Below, one piece after another: positions 53,799-64,000 of a stretch of 64,000 nucleotides of DNA (position 1 is the first letter of the stretch; the number at the start of each line of letters is the position of its first letter). Under the pieces are notes generated by a model. The model searched no databases and was not told where the DNA came from. It saw only the letters and a program-made list of their open reading frames with translations. The stretch comes from Oscheius tipulae (taxonomy: Eukaryota; Nematoda; Chromadorea; Rhabditida; Rhabditidae), in assembly GCA_037178975.1 (NCBI GenBank), contig JASJZH010000001.1:3224001-3288000 (forward strand), written 5' to 3'. The position numbers and the translations under genes are program-made.

Positions 53799-54188
53799 CT
53801 ACTGGAACATTTTGTCGGTTTTTAGAGAGCACAAGTCGACATCGAAGAAGGTGACCGTCTGTCCATCCGAGTTGACGAGTCGCAGATCCGAGGACCTCGT
53901 GTCACGAGTCTTCTTCTTCCTCGGTCTCTGAATCTCCCTCTTTAACGGAATTCCTATCGTCTCGGCCGCTTTCATGATCCGACGAGCCTCGAGCTCCATC
54001 TCGTCGAAGGACTGATAGTCCTTCTCGGGAAGAATCATCGTCGGCAGTGGTTCTTGCCAGTTCAGCTGCTCTTCCTGCTTCCTGCTCGAAATGATCCTTT
54101 CTTCCTCCTTGAATCGATTTGTCATTGTGATGTCGGCTCCAGTCGGCGCGCTTTTGTACATCTCCAGCAGTTTTTCCTCGAAGACCAT
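53799..54188 (-). CDS. Unknown protein, charged, single exon
   Basis: 129 codons without interruption, starting MVFEEKLLEMYKSAPTGADI. The middle is helical and acidic/basic mixed (KDYQSFDEMELEARRIMKAA), then IGIPLKREIQRPRKKKTRDT, and the end is more beta-like (DGQTVTFFDVDLCSLK). No known domain. Its start codon overlaps by two bases the first in-frame ATG of the divergent gene to its right. The real start of one of them may be further in. Confidence 0.55.
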   Translation of the reverse strand: MVFEEKLLEMYKSAPTGADITMTNRFKEEERIISSRKQEEQLNWQEPLPTMILPEKDYQSFDEMELEARRIMKAAETIGIPLKREIQRPRKKKTRDTRSSDLRLVNSDGQTVTFFDVDLCSLKTDKMFQ

Positions 54189-54945
54189 GTCGAATATTGG
54201 CTGGCAGTCCGGAGGCTCTTTTTGTAGCTCTTTTTCTGGAACTTTTTACTCTGAAAGTTCAGATGCACTGCAATTAAAGAAACTGCAATTGTTTCGTTTT
54301 AATCAAGACCTCTCGATGCCTCGTCAGCTCCATCGCGAGAAGGATGTCCAGGTATTTTCACTTTTGTTGAAACTCTACAATTAACTTCAGATGTACGAGA
54401 CTGAATGGAAGCAGCGCAGTCCGGCTCAGAGCATGCCGTCGAATTCAAACGAGAACCGCCCGATGGACGAGATTTCGCTGCTGAAGAAGGGTCTCCTGAC
54501 AAAGGGTAGCTGCCAGCACAAACTGCGCAGCGGCAAGCCTTTTCACGAGAACACGACCCCGATCAGTCTCCAGGAACTCACGACTCGTGGTCTTCTTCTC
54601 GAGGACGGCAAGACGATTATCTACGGTCTGTCGGGACAAGAAGGTCTGAAGCCAGTTCACGAGCTGCGTCTCTCTACCAGTCCATCCACTTCCAGTCTCG
54701 GAACTGCCAGCTGTGAAACATCTCGAGTCTCCAATATGACTTCCATTGTCTCCCGTCAGACTCTTATCGAGCCTCTTCTCCGTGAAAGCACCTACAGTGT
54801 TGGATTGTCGGACGAGAACGCCGCTCTCCTCGTGGGAGACACGGAACACGGAAAACGCTACGAGCTCACGATCGGAAGTGAATTCCAGCTGACGCTCTTC
54901 GACTCGAACAAGGGTTCCGCTCTCGCCATCTTCAAGGGTCTCTAG
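54187..54945 (+). CDS. Unknown protein, two exons
   Basis: Exon 54187-54351 joins in phase to 54391-54945. It starts MSNIGWQSGGSFCSSFSGTF and continues QLKKLQLFRFNQDLSMPRQL. Exon 2 reads PMDEISLLKKGLLTKGSCQH, PISLQELTTRGLLLEDGKTI and IGSEFQLTLFDSNKGSALAI. About 239 residues, Ser/Leu-rich, with no recognised domain, signal or membrane span. The start used is the first ATG outside the neighbouring gene; later in-frame ATGs are possible. Its neighbour downstream is a tyrosine kinase of a family often expressed in sperm, but no link is shown. Confidence 0.6.
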
Positions 54946-55252
54946 ACATTCATAATAAACCTTTCTCGCGTCTCCTTGATTCGTCTATTTTGTTGCTTCT
55001 CGATATCAAGGGGACTGTCTTGTCTTCTTCAGCTGACTGTATTCTTCGAAAAGTTGGACAATAGCATTGGAATCTCTGGGAATTCTTCTCGAACTACAGA
55101 CATAGCTCGGAGAAATAGATTTATCAAGTTTATTCAGCAACAAACCAAAATTGGTCAAGTTGTCTTTCAAAAAGTAAGTTTTTATTCAAAAAGTTCCTAA
55201 TTTATGTACAAAGGACTACAATAGTCCCAGCTGTCGCGGAAGTGACTGGAAG

Positions 55253-57081
55253 ATGGAGCCGGAGATGGATGTCGCTACCCGTCAAGAACAGGGGAGGACT
55301 ACCGCGCCAGAAAAGAAGAATGGATCCACAGTCGAGAAGAAGGAATCTGCCAGGGAGAAGACGACATCGGGACCGCAGAAGAAGCAGTCCGGCACCGAGA
55401 AGAAGGGCTCACCCACGGAGACGAAAGCAGACGAAAGAAACGGATCTCTTCGAGAGCAGAAGGGATCTGGAGTCAAAAAGCGCGAGATCGACGTGGTCGA
55501 GAAGGCGGAATGTCAGGATGAGAAGCTGGAAAAGCGGAAGACGGAACTGCCCCTGACGAAAGAGGAAGAGCAGGCACTGGCTGAGCTTCCCTACTACCAC
55601 GGATATCTGGTCAGACAGGATGCCCAGGAGCTACTTGTCCAGGATGGCGACTTCATCGTCCGTCTCAGTGAATCCGACGACTGCGCCGGAATGAAGGTTA
55701 TTCTCTCGGTAGATGAGACCCTCTACCCTCTATAAAGCTCAATTCAGATCGGATCCAAGCAACAGTGTCCCGCCGGACAGGAACAGGTCGTCGGACAACC
55801 GGAACGGATCCGCAACAGTCATCACGTCATTCGACGCGGACCGAACCAGTACTGTCTCGTCGAGGACAAGTCATTCCTCACGGTGAAGGATATGATCGAC
55901 CACTACCGTCAGACTGTCTACATCTGTCGCTTCGGAAGTCTTCTACTCAAGAACGGAATCACCCTCTTGAGATGGGAATATAAGAACACAGACATCAAGA
56001 TGAGCGACAAGATCCTCGGAGAGGGCGCCTACGCACTGGTTCGAGAGGGATGGCTGACGAGGAACTGGAAGAAGGCGAGGAAGGAGAAGAGGGTGGCCAT
56101 CAAACTAAGTAAGAGCACCAACATTTCCCAGGAGAAACACAAGGCCAAGGTTCAGGAAATGATGAGAGAGGGAATTGTTATTCAGAAAAGCTTCTTCAAT
56201 CATTCCTTCAGGCAAGAATCATGAAGAACCTCAGACATCGGAATGTGGTACGTCTGTACGGAGTGATGCTTTTGGAACAGCCCGTCGGAATCCTGCTCGA
56301 GTTTGTCGACGGAAGCAGCGTCGACAAGTACCTCCGTCAGTACGAGGGACTCGTCGAGACGAAGGAGAAAATCTTGATGTGCAGTGAAGCAGCTGCTGGA
56401 CTCTCCTATCTCCACAGCAGAAGAATTGTCCATTCTGACGTGGCGGCAAGGAACTTTCTCTACTCGACAGACAAGGTCATCAAGATCAGCGACTTTGGTC
56501 TGTCGCGCATCTCTGAAGTCGAGTACAAGATCAGAGATGAAGTCAAGCTGCCGATCAAATGGCTGGCTCCGGAGACGATCAAGCACACGGTCTTCTCGAT
56601 GAAGACAGACGTCTACAGCTATGGAGTCTGCTGCTGGGAAATCTTCAGCAACGGTGCCGAGCCATTCGACGATCTGACCAACATGGAGACGAAGCGACGA
56701 GTCGTAGCTGGCCAATTCCTCGCCTTCCCCGACGATACTCCGTCCAAGGTGCGCAACTTCTTCAGCACCAGTGTCTTTCAACTCGACAAGGACAGAAGAG
56801 CCTCGATGGCCGACATTGTCCGGTTCATGGAGAATGCCGTCATCGAGAGCAAGATTGCCGAGCTAGCCATACAGGAACCGATCAAGACGCAGCAGACGCA
56901 GAAGACGGAATCGACGTCTCGCAGCTCATTGGAACCGACGATGGAAATGGTGAAAATGGAAAAGACGGTCAATAAGAAGTCTCGGAGCACTCTGACCTCG
57001 AACGAATCGCTGGATCCGAAGAGGAAAGGGCCGAGAACGAAGAAGACTCACTTCAAGTCGAGATTCGGCGGCAAGAACTAG
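55253..57081 (+). CDS. SH2-domain tyrosine kinase, nematode FES/FER-like
   Basis: A cytoplasmic non-receptor tyrosine kinase of the type expanded in nematodes (SPE-8 and relatives, many in sperm). A long Lys/Glu/Thr-rich N-terminus precedes the SH2 domain: PYYHGYLVRQDAQELLVQDG, then DFIVRLSES (the FxxR phosphotyrosine site), ending near FLTVKDMIDHYRQT. The kinase has GEGAYALVREG, VAIKLSKS, DFGLSR and PIKWLAPETI. The catalytic loop reads IVHSDVAARN: the usual HRD arginine is Ser while Asp and Asn are kept. The C-terminal tail is basic and Ser/Thr-rich, ending FKSRFGGKN. Introns at about 55710-55747 and 56180-56214 are very short. Activity probably remains because the catalytic Asp is there. 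Confidence 0.92.
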
Positions 57082-57574
57082 CCGATCGAAAAAAAAAACA
57101 CATACTACAAAATCTACTTCGATAAAACTTCTCTTAAACACTGTTATTTTTTCTTTTCTCTTTTTATCTGATAGACCTTCTTCTTATCCTCGTCTGCTCT
57201 CTTCTTCATGGAAAGCCCTGCCTACTTTGGTACAGGAAAAGAGAAATCCCGTTTTGAGAAAAAAAAAACTCTTGTCTCGGTACACGAAAACATTAGGATC
57301 ATTAGATAAACATGATGAACGCGTGCTCTTTGTCTGTCTACATCTCTTATCCACTTTTCCCGATGACCATCAGCCAAATGCGTATGGATCAGGATGCTTT
57401 GTGAAAGAACATCTAATAAGGATAATTTGTAGAGACATAAATAGGAAAAATACGGCATTGGATAAGCGGTCAGAGTATAGAACTGCAGCTGCACGGAAAA
57501 GATTTGTTAGAACATGAAAACTCATTTATCGTTTTATCTCTCGACAGAATCTGACAAGATTCAAGAAGACAAGT
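57082..57574. other. Spacer, no gene supported
   Basis: About 490 bases of 3' flank and A/T-rich DNA. Frames on both strands are unsupported. Confidence 0.4.
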
Positions 57575-57850
57575 AATGCTATCGCCCCTTTGGGATGAAC
57601 GACAGAATCGTTATTGAAATTTGCCCGGTTCCTATTCCCTACTGTCATCCCTCATAACCCTTCCTTCCCACTTCATCCTGCTCGCATGTTCTCTCAACAA
57701 CTTGTTTAAAGTGACTCTACTTGATTTCACTTGCCAATATGCACACAAAGAAACTTCTAATTGCCAAGAATGGCTTCAGGCAGACAGACAAACAGTATCG
57801 GGAGCACAATGTAAAACAGACAAGTTTGACTATTGCACCGTTGGGGCTCG
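57575..57850. repeat. Interspersed repeat family R1, copy D (diverged)
   Basis: Shares the start AATGCTATCGCCCCTTTGGG, the block TTTGCCCGGTTCCTATTCCC and the GGCTTCAGGCAGACAGACA block with copies A-C, 31 kb away. It is shortened and diverged, so it is a dispersed family and not only a local tandem. Confidence 0.65.
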
Positions 57851-57874
57851 AGTGGCAGGTAGGTGCAGATGACG

Positions 57875-57977
57875 CACGACGTGTTACACGCGTCGCCACT
57901 TTTTCAAACCGGGCGCAAATGCCGCTCGTTTTCTTAGGTCCAGTACCCAACAGAAATCCTGATTTAAACCGGTTTTA
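57875..57977. mobile_element. MITE family 1, end fragment
   Basis: About 100 bases match, in the opposite orientation, the right end of the two full copies: CACGACGTGTTACACG, then AAACCGGGCGCAAATGCCGC and TCGTTTTCTTA. The other half is missing. It lies just beside repeat copy D. Confidence 0.8.
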
Positions 57978-58449
57978 GCTGCTCTGTGTAACGTTGGAAA
58001 TTCGCTAACTTTTCCATTGACAGATAGTAAACTTTTTAGGACTAGTCAAGCAGAGCAATTGAACGGATTCAGGCGATGCGGTTTTGTACTGTCCAGTAGC
58101 CAAACTGAACTACTCTGAGGCCATTACAAAGTCACACCTTTCCCCAGTCAGAATGAAACCAAGGAAAAGAGCAGATGTTTCGACAGTGAGTAGAGGAGTA
58201 TGCTGGTAGGACTGTCAAAGTTTGTGCCAAAATTCTCTGGCCAAAAGATCAGTCACTACTTCCAGACTATGGAAAATTTGGTGTCTAATAGTGAGGTGAG
58301 CTGCTTTTGTCTTGGAAAGCAGCCTTCTTGGTGCTTTTGCATATTTTTTCAGTAAATTACCGGTTTGTAGAGGATTTCCTCAAGTATTGCGCCGGCGTTC
58401 TTCTTACTGATTTTCACTTGTTTGAACATCCACCTTTTTTTAACAGCTG

Positions 58450-58850
58450 CGGGTCCCGCCTTGCCAGTCCTTTAACATTTGGCAGCGGATTTCACCGATT
58501 TACTTAAGAATTTTTCTCCCCCACAGTGTGCACTCCATAGACTAGAGGTTTGCCCCCAAAATAATTCTAAAGATACTCTTATGGAATGAGGTTGTCTCGA
58601 TTTTACTGTGGAACAGTTTCACCTTGATATGGTACTTCGAAACTAATGTTACGTCTCACTTCTGATTCAAAAAGGCTCATTCTTGCAGCTCGAACAAGTT
58701 GCAGAAACTGAAAGCCAGTGCAATCTCGACTTGCTATGACTTGTCAAATTACCTGAATTTTAACTTTTGCGAACTAGAAAAGGTCGCTTTAAAGGGTTGG
58801 CGCGGTGGCGTTCCCGCGAGAGGAAATCTTACAGTATGGCGCCAATCAAT
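58450..58850. repeat. MITE family 2-related sequence
   Basis: A left arm (CGGGTCCCGCC then CCAGTCCTTTAACATTTGG) and a right arm (TTTAAAGGGTTGGCGCGG and GTATGGCGCCAATCAAT) resemble both ends of the element at 35888-36110, with a different, longer centre. Possibly a diverged or internally different copy. Confidence 0.5.
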
Positions 58851-59164
58851 ATCGTTTCTGAACATTCTATATTGTTTCTTTCGAAGTTTAAAATTCTTTC
58901 TTCGTTATAAACCGGCGACATGTTGGCCGATAAGGTGACCAGCATTGCGACTGGGTCAGCTGGAGACTGGGCGCGCGAAACGCCGGTATTCAAATTCCCG
59001 TCGAATGCTAGTTTCTTCAGGCAGCTACTCGCTCTTTTTCTATTTTTCCTCATTGTTTATCATTTAAAGATGGCTATATAATTAGCTAACGCCTCTACAA
59101 GTCCTTGTCTATGTATTTTTCCGTTGTTTGCTCTTAATTTTTGCCACTCCGTACTTTGCAGCAG
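58851..59164. other. Upstream region of the PRC1 gene
   Basis: About 310 bases, no gene. It probably holds the promoter and leader of the next gene; an acceptor lies just before its ATG. Confidence 0.4.
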
Positions 59165-61068
59165 ATGAGCTCCTACAGCAACGAAGAGACGGATCCAATG
59201 GACGCGCCCATGCCAGGACGGACCACATCACCCAAGAAATACATCAACAGGTACTATACTTAGCCATATTGAACTTCTTTGAATTTTAAGAAAGAGCGTT
59301 GCCGATGAAGCCTCCGTAACACAGCAGTACATCATGGGGAACGTCAAGGAGTTGACTGTGTTGTGGGATGAGGTCGACATGAGCGAGAAAGATCGGTAAG
59401 CTGCTTCATAGATACCTCAAGTCAATCCTTCTTTTTAGTGTCCAACGACTTCACAAAGTCTACTCGCACATCCGTGAACTCACCGATAATATGTACGCGT
59501 CGGAAGTCCAGATGGTCCAGAGCGTGAAAACTACAATCAGCGATGGACTACAGACGATCAAAGATCTGAGACGGGAACTCTGCATGGATGAATGGACATC
59601 GGATCACAAATACCCATCTATTGCCTTGGTTTGTTGTCTTCTGCTTTCATAATACGAGAATGTTTAGATGAAAGATGTGGAGAACGAACAACAGCATTTG
59701 AGCAAGCTTTTCGAAACGCGAAAGGACGAGCAGGACAGAATCATTGAGCGGCTTGAGGTATTGTGTGACCGACTCGGGAAATCTCAGGTCGAGCATCTCC
59801 CTGAACCGACCAAAAAGGTATGTCGTTTTACTTGATCTCGCTAAACGACGGCTTTCAGCTAGTTTCTCGCTCGGAGCTACGCAGATGCAGCGATCTTGTT
59901 GCCACTTTCGAGAAGGAATTGAAGGAGCGTGTGATCAAGGCTTTGTCCTGGCAAGCCGACCTCCGTGTTTGGTACAGGAATCTCAAGCCAGTCTACGGAG
60001 ATAACACTGAAGCAGCTCTTCAAGTCTTCCTCAATGAGGACATCGAAGACGACAACTTCCTGTTGACCACCTCCATCATAGAACGTCTAGAGACTTTCTG
60101 GAACGAGGTAATTTGTTTCCGCCAGTCTGTAAAACCATTTTTCAGTATTATGCAATGCACAACACATGGAAGAGCAACATGGATTTGGAATGGACTACGC
60201 ACTACGCCGAACTGAAAGATCTCTGGGATCAATGTCTGTATGGTGTCGAAGAACGAATTTTCCCCTCCCAGTTTGATCCTGCTCGTCACTCGCAAGATGA
60301 CATTGACGCGATGGCTGACGAAGTACGCAAGCTGCAGCAGATTGTCGCCAGAAGAGAGCCAATCTACAAAGCCCTTTCCCTGTAAGTTGTCCATTTTTTC
60401 TCCACTGTATAACACCCTTTGTTTCCAGATGGAAAGAGGCCTGGCAACAAAAACTGCATTTGGAGGAGCTGAAGAAGGACCCGGCCTATTACCAATCCCG
60501 TGAGCGTGGCCGCAACATCAGTAAAGACGCTCAGCAAGAACGTTATTTACACGATGTCAAGCTGCCCCAATTGAAGAAGGCTGTCGCATCGGCATATGCC
60601 ACATATTTGGAGAGTCGCCCAGAGGACAGAGTTCTGTAAGTTAACTTTTTTTTGTCTACCTATGTCGTCTGTAAAGCATCGAGGGCTATTTACCTGTGCA
60701 GTACATCGAATGGCTGGAAAACGAGTACAACTTGTCCAAAGAGAGGGAACGAACAGCCAAATTGGTGCAGAAGAAGACGATCACCGGCGTCTTCAACACT
60801 CCGCAGACGGGCAAGAGAATCAACAATCTACCTGTATCGAAGTCGTCCAATGTTCCTCCGAAGAAGAAGAAACTGGCCGAGCCTCAGATAAGCATCATTA
60901 CACCTACCAGAACACCTTCCGTGGTTTGTCTTTCAATCATTTTTTTTCTTATCAGCCGAGTTTCAGCATGGTCCGAAGACGTCGTCACCCAAAGAATTCG
61001 GCACGCCAATCACTCCATCATCCACTCCGAGAAGAGCTAACACGCCAAGCAGCAGACGATTTCCGTAA
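59165..61068 (+). CDS. spd-1: Microtubule bundler PRC1/Ase1 (SPD-1 type)
   Basis: PRC1 proteins cross-link antiparallel microtubules in the anaphase central spindle and are needed for cytokinesis. The start MSSYSNEETDPMDAPMPGRT is followed by long helices: VKELTVLWDEVDMSEKDRVQ, LCDRLGKSQVEHL and DLRVWYRNLKPVYGD. The conserved spectrin-like microtubule-binding region includes LETFWNEYYAMHNTWKSN, DLWDQCLYGVEERIFPSQF and YKALSLWKEAWQQKLHLEEL, then LKKDPAYYQSRERGRN. The tail is basic and Ser/Thr/Pro-rich (ITPTRTPS, TPSSTPRRANTPSSRR) with several minimal CDK sites, typical of regulation by Cdk1. Short introns. SPD-1 is the nematode family member; orthology rests on layout. Confidence 0.93.
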
Positions 61069-61143
61069 ACCTGTAATAGTATTACACATGTTCAGATCAC
61101 TACTCGATCAGTCTTTATTAAAAACGTTGCCAAAATACTAGTA

Positions 61144-63236
61144 TCACTTGTAAACGAGACTGCTTTTCCTCTGCTTGATTTTACTTCGTCTCGAAACTCC
61201 CACTTGAGCTGCATCTCGACCGAAGAAGCTGATCAACTGTGGATGTAACCTGGAAAGTAGGGTTCAGCATTGGCCGAAAAGGGAGCAACCTGAAGTGAAG
61301 GGGTTTTCCTTTGGGCTGCTTGAGTATCTCTCCGTCCAGATTCCAAACTCCCGGATCTGGTTGGTCGTCATCGGGCTGATACGACCACTTTGTCACTCTG
61401 TAGACATTGAGTGAGTTGTCCAAATGGTACAGCTGAAAATTTCCAACATTTTTAGGCGAAAAGTACTGAAACATACCCCTTTGCCGCCGTACATAGCTAC
61501 TTTCCGCATGAATTGGACGTTATGCCATCTTGAGATACGTGGGACGAGAGCCAGATCCAGTGTCCCGTCTCCGATCCCAGTGAATGGAGCCAGACCGTAC
61601 GGGGTGAAGGGAGTAACTGTGGGAATGACACAGCAGATGACGTGAGTGAATTCGGCATGCCAGTGGTAGTCGTAACGAGGAGAAGAAGGAGAGCTGGCGG
61701 ACTCCGAATTATCACAAATTGGGCACTGCCCTATGCATTTCGGCAGATTCGTAGCCGGGTCGACGGTTTCCTTGTGCGAAAGACTGAAACAGACGCGGCC
61801 CTTGTAGGTCGGATGTCGAATTGTGGTCCGAAGGGCGCTCCATTGGTAGCGACAGGGACCGAGACAACGATAGCGCTCGGAATCTAGCAACACCGAGCCC
61901 AACCAGCCATAGGAAATTGCATTCGCCGATATACGCAGTAGACTTTGATCCTCGTGAACAGTGCAGACGTCCACGTTGCATTCGGAGCCTGAAATATGCT
62001 TGTTTTGCTGGTAAAATAGGCTGAAAGTCAAAATATGAAGATTAAAAAAGTTTCTGACGAGAGTGGGATTCGAACCCACGCCCCCGAAGAGACTGGTGCC
62101 TTAAACCAGCGCCTTAGACCACTCGGCCATCTCGCCACACGTGCAAGTCGTGAGTGAGGCTGTTTATACTGCTTACCAATTGCAATGTGAACAGCCGCTG
62201 TGGCCCAATCGTCCGTTTCATGCACTGTCGAGACGATCGAGTTCGCGGAACCGGCTCCAATAATTCCAAATTTGAAGTGAGGCGTGACCAGGCGGGCCGA
62301 ATCCGGGTCATCAATGTCTGCTCCGGCGTCTAGTTGTGTCCGTTTAAGGGCGCCAGTCATCACCTCGTTGAACAGACCATCACCACCGACCGAGACGACT
62401 CCTTCCAACGCGAGCCATTTCTGCTTGTTCATTTCCATGAGATAGTCTCTCGCATGATTGGCTCGCTCCGTCAGGACGACCTGGAACGACAGTCCTGGTG
62501 TCAACTCAAAAAAGGGTCGGGTCTTCGTGTCGAAAATCTTCTGAGCTTTTCTTTTACCACCGAATGGGTTGATAAAGACGATGATGTTTTTCGGGCGACT
62601 CCGGATTGCTGTAAATGACCAGTTTGTCAACAATTTAGCAAAAGAAATCTACTTTTGAGGGTGCTGTAGATGATCTTATACCAATAGTCGCATTCCGCCT
62701 TGTGTTCAAATGTTATGGGGAGCTCCTTCAGCCTCCACTTATGTTTGTCCTTTTTATAGACAAAGTAGAAGTAGAGGGTTGCTTCTGAAGCTTGTGCCTA
62801 TACATTTGTATTATTCGTAAAGACTGTAAACATACATTTTTAGGCGGCAATTGCGGTATACCTCGTCGTACTTTGACGCGATAACGAAGGGCTGTTAGTA
62901 ATTCGTCAAGTCGGTAGATGACCCAATGCTTCTGCGACTCACTGAAACAGTTTGATTACGCGTTTGGATAATAAAGGAGGACTCACTCTAGAAGTTGAAA
63001 TTCGAAGACATTCAAGACCCTATCAAAGACAATTCTGTGGCGTTTCCCGTGTGGAGATGTCACTTGGGCAATAAGACGACCCGTTTCTCCAGGAATACGT
63101 GATCTCTGTGAGAAGGAGGCGTTTGACGTCGATGTTAACCCTGAATCTGCTACTTTCGAACAAGAACAAAGAGCAGCAGACCTCTGACAGATTCTGTGGG
63201 TAATAAGGGCGTCACATCCGGGCTCATCTCCGACAT
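61144..63236 (-). CDS. Ceramide kinase (CERK)
   Basis: CERK phosphorylates ceramide to ceramide-1-phosphate at Golgi and plasma membranes. The start MSEMSPDVTPLLPTESV leads into a PH-like region (GKRHRIVFDRVLNVFEFQ, TLYFYFVYKKDKHKWRLKEL). The diacylglycerol-kinase-like catalytic domain begins NIIVFINPFGGKRKAQKIFD and has GVVSVGGDGLFNEVMTGALK. The CERK-specific C-x3-C-x2-C motif appears as CIGQCPICDN, which separates it from sphingosine kinases. Later parts are GIGDGTLDLALVPRISRWHN and VWNLDGEIL. It ends QRKSSLVYK. Several short introns, one of which holds a tRNA gene. The convergent neighbour's stop is about 75 bases away. Confidence 0.93.
62044..62049 (-). terminator. RNA polymerase III terminator of the tRNA gene
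   Basis: A run of six T on the minus strand lies six bases past the tRNA 3' end. It is the usual Pol III stop. Confidence 0.7.
62055..62136 (-). tRNA. tRNA-Leu (anticodon AAG)
   Basis: An 82-base cloverleaf on the minus strand. Acceptor stem GGCGAGA pairs with TCTCGTC (one G-T pair). The D arm is GCCGAGTGGTCTAAGGC, the anticodon arm CTGGT-TTAAGGC-ACCAG gives anticodon AAG, and the long variable arm (TCTCTTCGGGGGC) marks a class II tRNA. The T arm GTGGGTTCGAATCCCAC contains the B box. It reads Leu codons CUU/CUC after A34 to inosine editing. It lies in an intron of the ceramide kinase gene on the same strand, with no intron of its own. Confidence 0.95.
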
Positions 63237-64000
63237 TGTTAATCTCAAATTATTTTTTAAAATGATGATAAAGTAAAGGGAAAGAGCGAAATTGAGAAAA
63301 AAATTATTAGTGCTTTTCGTATAAAATCCAATACCAATACAATTGTTCAAAATAACTAATCGTAACAAACAAGATTGGGTGTGGTCGGACGGTGGGTTGG
63401 CATCAAAAAAAAAAGGATGAGTCATCCTACTACTTTATTGAAGCAGCTATTTTTCAGGGCGGCCAAAATGAAATCAGGGAGTTGACGCAGAAGAGGTTCT
63501 TTAATGTCGTGCCGGAAAGTAACTAGTTTAGGAGAATATAAAGCGTAGGAGGAACGAGAACGAGGATCAAAAAGGTTCGTTTTTTTGAGCTACAGGTAGT
63601 GAAAGTTGAGAGAAAATCTAGAATTAGTGAACCAAGGTCGTTAGAAAAATTTTATTTTTCAACAACATAACGAAAATGGGTCATCTAGAAATGCTATATT
63701 TGTTGGGAAATGTCCTGAGGAGGCGTGTGTGATTAGCAAGAGTTCCAGGATTTAAATAAGGAGCTAGACAAGGATGTTTTTGTGCTCTCCTACGCCTGTC
63801 TGAGCTTTCAAGAGTTTCGGCACAACAATAGTCTTAAATTCTGTTTTTCTCAATAATGGTATCATGAACTAATAATAGAACCAGCCTTTAAAAACAGTGG
63901 TGAATTCGGGGGGTTAGAGGCCATATTTGGTGAGCTAGCTTCCTGCAAAAAGGGCCTTTCAGGGCGAATAATTGTCTTCATTTAGGAGACATATCCGGCA
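63237..64000. other. Right edge, no gene seen
   Basis: About 760 bases of A/T-rich DNA upstream of the ceramide kinase start. No frame with splice or family support. Confidence 0.5.

Overview
This window is nuclear DNA of a nematode, most likely a rhabditid (clade V). Introns are mostly 35-60 bases and end in TTTCAG-like acceptors. Many start codons sit directly behind such an acceptor, as expected for spliced-leader trans-splicing. The syntaxin protein is close to Caenorhabditis elegans UNC-64 along its whole readable length. The species cannot be named from the sequence alone. About 25 protein genes are recognisable. No virus-like element was seen.

Layout, left to right. 411-6206: three collinear minus-strand genes (AIP1/UNC-78, SEH1 nucleoporin, a G-protein alpha subunit). 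6490-6725: a complete 236-base inverted-repeat transposon (MITE). 6960-10644: syntaxin 1 (unc-64) with three alternative membrane-anchor exons. 12527-18154: plus-strand ubiquitin-conjugating enzyme (UBE2G1 type), RNA polymerase I/III subunit RPAC19, and a NIPA magnesium transporter. 18477-23430: a fucose-1-phosphate guanylyltransferase whose 3-kb intron holds two intronless genes, one on each strand. 24004-25111: an F-box/LRR protein. 25276-26775: a repeat block. 27185-35704: a matrixin protease, a membrane-anchored cathepsin B-like protease, a TRAF-domain protein and an SLC26 anion transporter. 36855-42034: an LRR protein and a TAK1-type MAP3K. 42173-43760: a decaying membrane-protein gene carrying a second MITE. 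44175-48517: EB1 and MSH2. 48671-53143: one copy each of H3, H2B, H2A and H4, all on the plus strand. 53799-57081: two unknown genes with overlapping start codons and an SH2 tyrosine kinase. 57082-59164: repeats. 59165-63236: PRC1/SPD-1 and ceramide kinase, the latter with a tRNA-Leu gene in an intron.

Most genes are housekeeping or signalling genes without an obvious shared pathway. Three links can be read from the sequence. The histone genes share promoter elements and 3' stem-loops, so they are probably co-regulated at S phase. EB1/MSH2, Galpha/SEH1/AIP1 and SLC26/TRAF are close same-strand neighbours that could be operons. Three short repeat families account for much of the gene-poor DNA.

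I did not find a wholly new biological system. The best leads are the three-way alternative syntaxin anchors, the two genes nested in the fucose enzyme intron, the MITE family with 4-base target duplications (one copy inside a degenerating gene), and the divergent genes that share start-codon bases. Exon joins were made by eye and have not been tested against RNA.
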